Shown here one piece after another: positions 6,876 to 9,919 of a DNA stretch of 9,919 nt. The stretch lies in the NCBI GenBank assembly GCA_910577075.1, contig CAJTKV010000056.1, forward strand, positions 1 through 9,919, read 5' to 3'. The position numbers and the translations under genes are program-made. Under the pieces are notes generated by a model. The model did not search any database. It worked only from the letters and a program-made list of their open reading frames with translations, and was not told the origin of the DNA. Numbering within the stretch: the stretch's first letter is position 1; each line of letters begins with the position of its first letter. This DNA comes from an uncultured Bacilli bacterium (GTDB lineage: Bacteria > Bacillota_I > Bacilli_A > RF39 > UBA660).

Positions 6876-8100
6876 TATTTATGAAACTAAAATCCGCATT
6901 TTTAAGTTCAGGCAGATCGCCATTTACGAACAATTCCATTAGCAAGTCGTCCTTCTCCACTGTATCTCCAACTCCAACATGCAATAAAATCCCCACTGAG
7001 TAATCAATTTTATCATCTAAAGTCATACGTGAAGCACCTAATTTTCCGGCGAGTTTAGCGGCTCCTAGGGCATCTACGGATTCAATAGTACCACTAATTT
7101 TAGCTTTGACAGGGATAACATTAGGAGCAATGTGTAATTTGCCCAATTCACCACCTTGGAAAGAGACAAATTCGTAAAATTTCTTAAGGGCACTTCCTGA
7201 ATCTATAGCTTTAATGGTCTCTTTAGTAGCATCTTCAAGACTGAGTCCTTTAGCCATTGATAAGAGATTTGCCACTATTTCAACGGAAGCATCAAATAAC
7301 GGACATCTCTTGCCATGTAGAACATTTATAGCTTCGGCTACTTCTAAGGCGTTACCAACCGCACATGATAAAGGAGTATCCATATCTGAAATAATTGTCT
7401 TTACATTGCGCTTATAAGCTTCGCCAATAGCGATGAGCCACTTACTTAGAGTTTTGGCATCTTCTCGTGTTTTGATCAAGGCCCCACTTCCGACTTTGAT
7501 ATCTATTAAGATATTTGTGGCTCCCGCGGCAATTTTTTTAGACATAATAGACGAAGCTATCAGAGGAATTGATTCGGTTGTCCCAGTTACATCTCTTAAG
7601 TTATAGATTACTTTATCTAATGGTACTAAATTAGGAGTTTGGGCACTTATGGCAAATCCCAAAGTTTTTACTTGATTATAGAAAAATTCTGGTGATGGTA
7701 AAACATTAAAGTTGGGGATACTTTCGAGTTTATCAATTGTTCCCCCTGTGATTCCTAGGCCTCTTCCACTCATCTTGGCCATATGAAGACCAAGAGAGGC
7801 AGCAAGTGGACCAACAATTAGCGTCGTAGAATCTCCTACACCGCCTGTCGAATGTTTATCGACAACATAATCGATTTTTCCCGTATAATCATATACCTCG
7901 CCACTGCGAATAAAAATATCTGTTAAAGATAAAGTTTCACTCATATTCATTCCGTTAATGGTAATGGCCATGAGTAAGGCACTCATTTGATAATCAGGAA
8001 TTTTTTTCTCTAAATAGCCCATAAAGACAAATTTAAGTTCGTCGTAGGATAGAGAGCCACCATTCTTTTTTCGAGTAATAATTTCTAATACATTCATCAT
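6868..8100 (-). CDS. pdp: Pyrimidine-nucleoside phosphorylase / thymidine phosphorylase
   Basis: This enzyme splits thymidine, deoxyuridine or uridine with phosphate into the base and (deoxy)ribose-1-phosphate, in cytoplasmic pyrimidine salvage. The phosphate site KHSTGG is at 82-87, the family signature SGRGLGxTGGTxDKLESI at 111-128, and the base-binding residues aligned with E. coli DeoA R171, S186 and K190 are R169, S184 and K188. One oddity is isoleucine at 117, where most members have histidine (GLGHTGG). The C-terminus is about 20-30 residues shorter than the usual 430-440. Whether it is uridine-active (Pdp) or thymidine-specific (DeoA) cannot be read from the sequence; Pdp is the usual form in Bacillota. 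The ATG has AAGAAGG seven bases upstream and its own extended -10 promoter. No deoC, cdd or other salvage gene lies beside it, and no clear terminator follows. Confidence 0.93.
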   Translation of the reverse strand: MMNVLEIITRKKNGGSLSYDELKFVFMGYLEKKIPDYQMSALLMAITINGMNMSETLSLTDIFIRSGEVYDYTGKIDYVVDKHSTGGVGDSTTLIVGPLAASLGLHMAKMSGRGLGITGGTIDKLESIPNFNVLPSPEFFYNQVKTLGFAISAQTPNLVPLDKVIYNLRDVTGTTESIPLIASSIMSKKIAAGATNILIDIKVGSGALIKTREDAKTLSKWLIAIGEAYKRNVKTIISDMDTPLSCAVGNALEVAEAINVLHGKRCPLFDASVEIVANLLSMAKGLSLEDATKETIKAIDSGSALKKFYEFVSFQGGELGKLHIAPNVIPVKAKISGTIESVDALGAAKLAGKLGASRMTLDDKIDYSVGILLHVGVGDTVEKDDLLMELFVNGDLPELKNADFSFINIV

Positions 8101-8131
8101 TTTAATACCTTCTTTATTATTATATACAGTA

Positions 8132-8140
8132 ATTATATCA
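8132..8140 (-). promoter_or_regulatory. Extended -10 promoter of the nucleoside phosphorylase gene
   Basis: TGA-TATAAT on the minus strand (TATAAT at 8132-8137) in TTATG context, without a convincing -35. A start near 8125 gives a leader of about 25 nt with AAGAAGG before the ATG. Confidence 0.65.
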
Positions 8141-8161
8141 TAATAAGTTTTCAGATAAAAT

Positions 8162-8182
8162 AAAAAAAGCCATTATCTGGCT
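8162..8182 (-). terminator. Intrinsic terminator overlapping the stop codon of 8173-9192
   Basis: AGCCA (8178-8182) pairs with UGGCU (8168-8172) around a 5-nt loop on the minus strand, and the U-tract continues to 8162. The TAA stop (8173-8175) lies in the loop. Confidence 0.8.
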
Positions 8183-9192
8183 AGTAATATTAATTTATAT
8201 GTGTCATCAGCAGCAACTAAAAATGGTTCTATATCTTTATGCATTTGCTCTATGACATCGATATTTTCTTCAATATGTTTTTGATTTTTAGATAAAGATG
8301 CGGCTATTTCTTCTGGAGGTTTTATTGGATGAGGAAGAACTATATCGGGTGTCATGATATTTTTGTATTTTTTCTTCATCTTTTTGTTTTGCATTACTTT
8401 AAGATAATCTCCTCTATTAGAATAGAATTTTCCCTCATCATCTGGTGTGGTATAAAATTGATATGTTGCAGGATCAAAAAGGTAACTGAAGTCTTCACTG
8501 TTTACGATATTGATACAATGATGAGTTATTGTATCTTGTCCTATCATTCCTTTTTCTATTAGATCTTTTGTGATACGATCCAAAATATTATTTATCTCTT
8601 CTATTGATTCTTCTAGATTTTGTTTGCTTTCTAGATTGGCTATATCATCCTCTGTAATATATTGGTCAGCATTAATGACTATTTCCCTCGCGGTTTTAAA
8701 ATAATCACATAAAACATTTTGACTATCAATATTAAAATCATGGTATAAATCAGTTAAAAATGGTGCAATATTGCGGCATACCCCGTGATTATTTAAGGTT
8801 AATGCAGCAAGGATGGCGTCTTCGTTAAATAGACCTTCTATAGGATATTTGGGAATGTCGCGGTTATGTGATAAATATTTGTTTTTTAAAACAAAACAAT
8901 AGTAGGCAAATATTCCCTCAATATTTGCCATATCAAGTTCCTGTATATTTTTGACTAATTCTTCCCTTATACAGGCGGTAAGATTATTTAAATACTGATA
9001 CTCAATAGAAAAAGCACTATTCTTATATGCTGCATTGGCCATTTTCTTTTGAATTATTGCCATAATTGCTGTAAATATCATACTTATATAGTTACCTGAT
9101 ATTCCGTTTTCTAGTGCCATACCAGCAATAAGTATAGATAGTTTATTAAAAAGATTGTAATCATCTTTATATTCAAATATTGTCTTTGCCAT
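8173..9192 (-). CDS. Divergent transglutaminase-like (papain-fold) protein
   Basis: This protein is not obvious by name, but the transglutaminase-core pattern is visible. HGVCRNIAPFLTDLYHDFNI gives the nucleophile-helix motif with C139. HHCINI supplies H225 with N228 three residues on, as in the HxxN pattern of the family. FDPATYQFY gives D240, fifteen residues after the histidine. The Cys-His-Asp order and spacing fit TGc-domain proteins, which include peptidases and amide-bond transferases. An acidic helical insertion (about 165-220) separates Cys and His more than usual. Residues 270-339 are a helical tail after a PHPIKPP proline stretch. There is no signal peptide, so it is probably cytoplasmic. 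The ATG at 9190-9192 is preferred; a GTG at 9205-9207 with a weak AAGAAG site is an alternative (344 aa). No clear promoter is seen. Substrate is unknown. Confidence 0.7.
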   Translation of the reverse strand: MAKTIFEYKDDYNLFNKLSILIAGMALENGISGNYISMIFTAIMAIIQKKMANAAYKNSAFSIEYQYLNNLTACIREELVKNIQELDMANIEGIFAYYCFVLKNKYLSHNRDIPKYPIEGLFNEDAILAALTLNNHGVCRNIAPFLTDLYHDFNIDSQNVLCDYFKTAREIVINADQYITEDDIANLESKQNLEESIEEINNILDRITKDLIEKGMIGQDTITHHCINIVNSEDFSYLFDPATYQFYTTPDDEGKFYSNRGDYLKVMQNKKMKKKYKNIMTPDIVLPHPIKPPEEIAASLSKNQKHIEENIDVIEQMHKDIEPFLVAADDTYKLILLAR

Positions 9193-9231
9193 ATTAGTTT
9201 TTCTCACTTTCTAATCTTCTTTATGCATTTT

Positions 9232-9256
9232 AAAATAGTAGAATTCTACTATTTTT
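9232..9256 (-). terminator. Palindromic terminator of 9249-9791
   Basis: A perfect 24-bp palindrome (9232-9255) folds into a 10-bp stem with an AAUU loop and overlaps the TAG stop (9249-9251). The trailing U-tract on the minus strand (9235-9232) is only four bases, so termination may be partial. A perfect palindrome could also be a protein-binding site. Confidence 0.6.
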
Positions 9257-9791
9257 CTTTAATTTTTATGTCTTCTTTTCGATAACTATATCTTTCTTTC
9301 ATAGTATCAAGCATTTGCGAATAAAGGGCAATAGCTTCTTGATGAGCATCTTGACAGAAAAGACTAACTACGCCATTTAGGTAGGTAGAACGCAAATATT
9401 CCGCATAGTTATGTGCATCTTCATCTTCTCTTAAAAGATCGGCAAGTTCTTTACCGCAAGTTTCATAATCATCGATGAAACTGGCATATTCATCACTAGA
9501 TGGACAAACAACATCTCTTAAGTAGATAAATGATTCCATATATTCGTTATCTATTGGTAAATTTAAAATTTCAGTAATAGCTGTTACGACATAGTAACCA
9601 TGAGCTTTAGATATATCGCGCCATATTTTTTTATCACAATTAGGTCTCCCCATCACCTCGGCAGCCATAGCACATCGGCGAGCATTGGCTGAAACATACT
9701 CATTTTTCTTTTTGCAATAAAATTTCCCATCTTTTTGATCATCAGGATTCATATACCTACAGTCTGAACAATCGGCATCAAAAGGAAACAT
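9249..9791 (-). CDS. Cys4 zinc-binding protein with CFI-box-like C-terminal domain
   Basis: The N-terminus has four cysteines (C8, C11, C26, C40; CxxC-x14-C-x13-C) in the style of small zinc-binding modules found in many Bacillota proteins. Residues 65-162 resemble the helical domain that usually starts CFITTAxCxxLGxPDD: here VVTAITEILNLP, then FIYLRDVV and, near the end, AIALYSQMLD. The hallmark Cys-Phe pair is replaced by Tyr-Tyr. The function of that domain is not known to me. The longest frame starts at TTG 9813-9815, but its early codons are the ribosome binding site AGAGGGG. The ATG at 9789-9791, six bases downstream of AGAGG, is the real start (180 aa). A consensus promoter precedes it, so it is probably well expressed. 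The zinc-binding call is firm in pattern; the domain match is by eye. Confidence 0.7.
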   Translation of the reverse strand: MFPFDADCSDCRYMNPDDQKDGKFYCKKKNEYVSANARRCAMAAEVMGRPNCDKKIWRDISKAHGYYVVTAITEILNLPIDNEYMESFIYLRDVVCPSSDEYASFIDDYETCGKELADLLREDEDAHNYAEYLRSTYLNGVVSLFCQDAHQEAIALYSQMLDTMKERYSYRKEDIKIKEK

Positions 9792-9823
9792 ACAACCCCT
9801 CTTTTCTTTTTTCAACGTTTCCT

Positions 9824-9852
9824 ATTATAGCAACAGTTATATTTCTTGTCAA
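9824..9852 (-). promoter_or_regulatory. Consensus promoter of 9249-9791
   Basis: TTGACA (9847-9852), exactly 17 nt, then TATAAT (9824-9829) with TGC at the extended -10 position, on the minus strand. All elements match the housekeeping sigma consensus. The predicted start near 9817 leaves a 26-nt leader. It is the strongest promoter in the window and sits 16 bp from the IS-like repeat. Confidence 0.85.
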
Positions 9853-9867
9853 ATAACTAAAAAGATG

Positions 9868-9893
9868 TTAATTTAAATGTGAAGTGCAACAAA
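9868..9893. repeat. Terminal inverted repeat, probable left end of an IS30-like element
   Basis: This partner of the repeat at 25-50 matches it in inverted orientation at 22 of 26 positions, with a 12-bp identical core at 9882-9893. The conserved portion faces into the window, so the element itself would extend to the right beyond the window edge. Confidence 0.5.
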
Positions 9894-9899
9894 GTTGCA

Positions 9900-9919
9900 T
9901 TGAAAAAGACATATGAGTA
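9900..9919 (+). CDS. Possible first codons of an IS30-like transposase, cut by the window edge
   Basis: Starting at TTG (9900-9902), the plus strand reads Met-Lys-Lys-Thr-Tyr-Glu before the window ends. IS30-family transposases often begin with a short basic stretch followed by TY and an acidic or basic residue, and the left-end repeat lies just before it. No ribosome binding site is visible and only six complete codons are present, so this is a suggestion that rests on the repeat context. Confidence 0.2.

Noticed and set aside
7214..7417. Plus-strand open frame of 67 codons inside the phosphorylase gene
   Set aside because: It is a shadow of a well-conserved enzyme gene, with no ribosome binding site or recognisable product.
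8329..8562. Plus-strand open frame of 77 codons inside the transglutaminase-like gene
   Set aside because: Its Phe, Tyr and Ile-rich composition mirrors Lys and Asp-rich coding on the other strand; no start signals are visible.
9232..9255. The perfect palindrome as an operator for the transglutaminase-like gene
   Set aside because: It overlaps the preceding stop codon and resembles the other terminators here. No regulator gene is nearby, so a terminator is the simpler reading.
295..9791. Mollicutes code with TGA as tryptophan
   Set aside because: Tryptophan is encoded by TGG, no gene contains an internal TGA, and the methyltransferase gene uses TGA as its stop. Reading through that TGA adds only a few codons, so the standard code is simpler.
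1..9919. tRNA genes, CRISPR arrays, prophage genes or a replication origin
   Set aside because: I found no cloverleaf ending in CCA, no spaced direct repeats, no phage structural genes and no cluster of DnaA-box-like sites on either strand.

Overview
The window is AT-rich DNA of a low-GC Gram-positive bacterium (Bacillota), quite possibly one of the compact uncultured Bacilli or Mollicutes-related gut lineages. The lineage is inferred from base composition, AGAGG-type ribosome binding sites, TRTGn extended -10 boxes and gene content; no rRNA or other marker is present. The standard code fits: tryptophan is TGG throughout, and one gene ends in TGA.

All nine protein genes and one RNA gene read on the minus strand, so transcription runs from high to low coordinates. 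In that order: a Cys4 zinc-binding protein with a CFI-box-like domain (9249-9791); a divergent transglutaminase-like protein with a visible Cys-His-Asp triad (8173-9192); pyrimidine-nucleoside phosphorylase (6868-8100); a HerA/DUF87-type ATPase (5067-6821); a class I methyltransferase (4270-5028); three unrecognised proteins of 309-352 residues that look like diverged copies of one architecture (3270-4226, 2268-3197, 1134-2192); a TtcA-like tRNA thiolation enzyme (295-1095); and a roughly 170-nt structured RNA with its own promoter and a 13-bp closing stem, a candidate 6S RNA (69-237).

The layout is mostly one gene per transcription unit. Seven of the eight promoters I can see carry TGnTATAAT-like extended -10 boxes, leaders are short, and six genes end in a small hairpin with a U-tract, often overlapping the stop codon. 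The exception is the methyltransferase gene, which has no visible promoter and probably depends on read-through from the HerA-like gene across a weak hairpin.

Both edges carry a 26-bp imperfect inverted repeat (22/26 matches) around a shared 12-bp core, resembling the ends of an IS30-family insertion sequence. The simplest reading is that two copies of a multicopy element flank this segment. The genes do not form one obvious pathway: tRNA modification, nucleoside salvage and DNA translocation are recognisable housekeeping or accessory functions. The three-gene paralogue-like cluster and the transglutaminase-like protein are the least explained parts.
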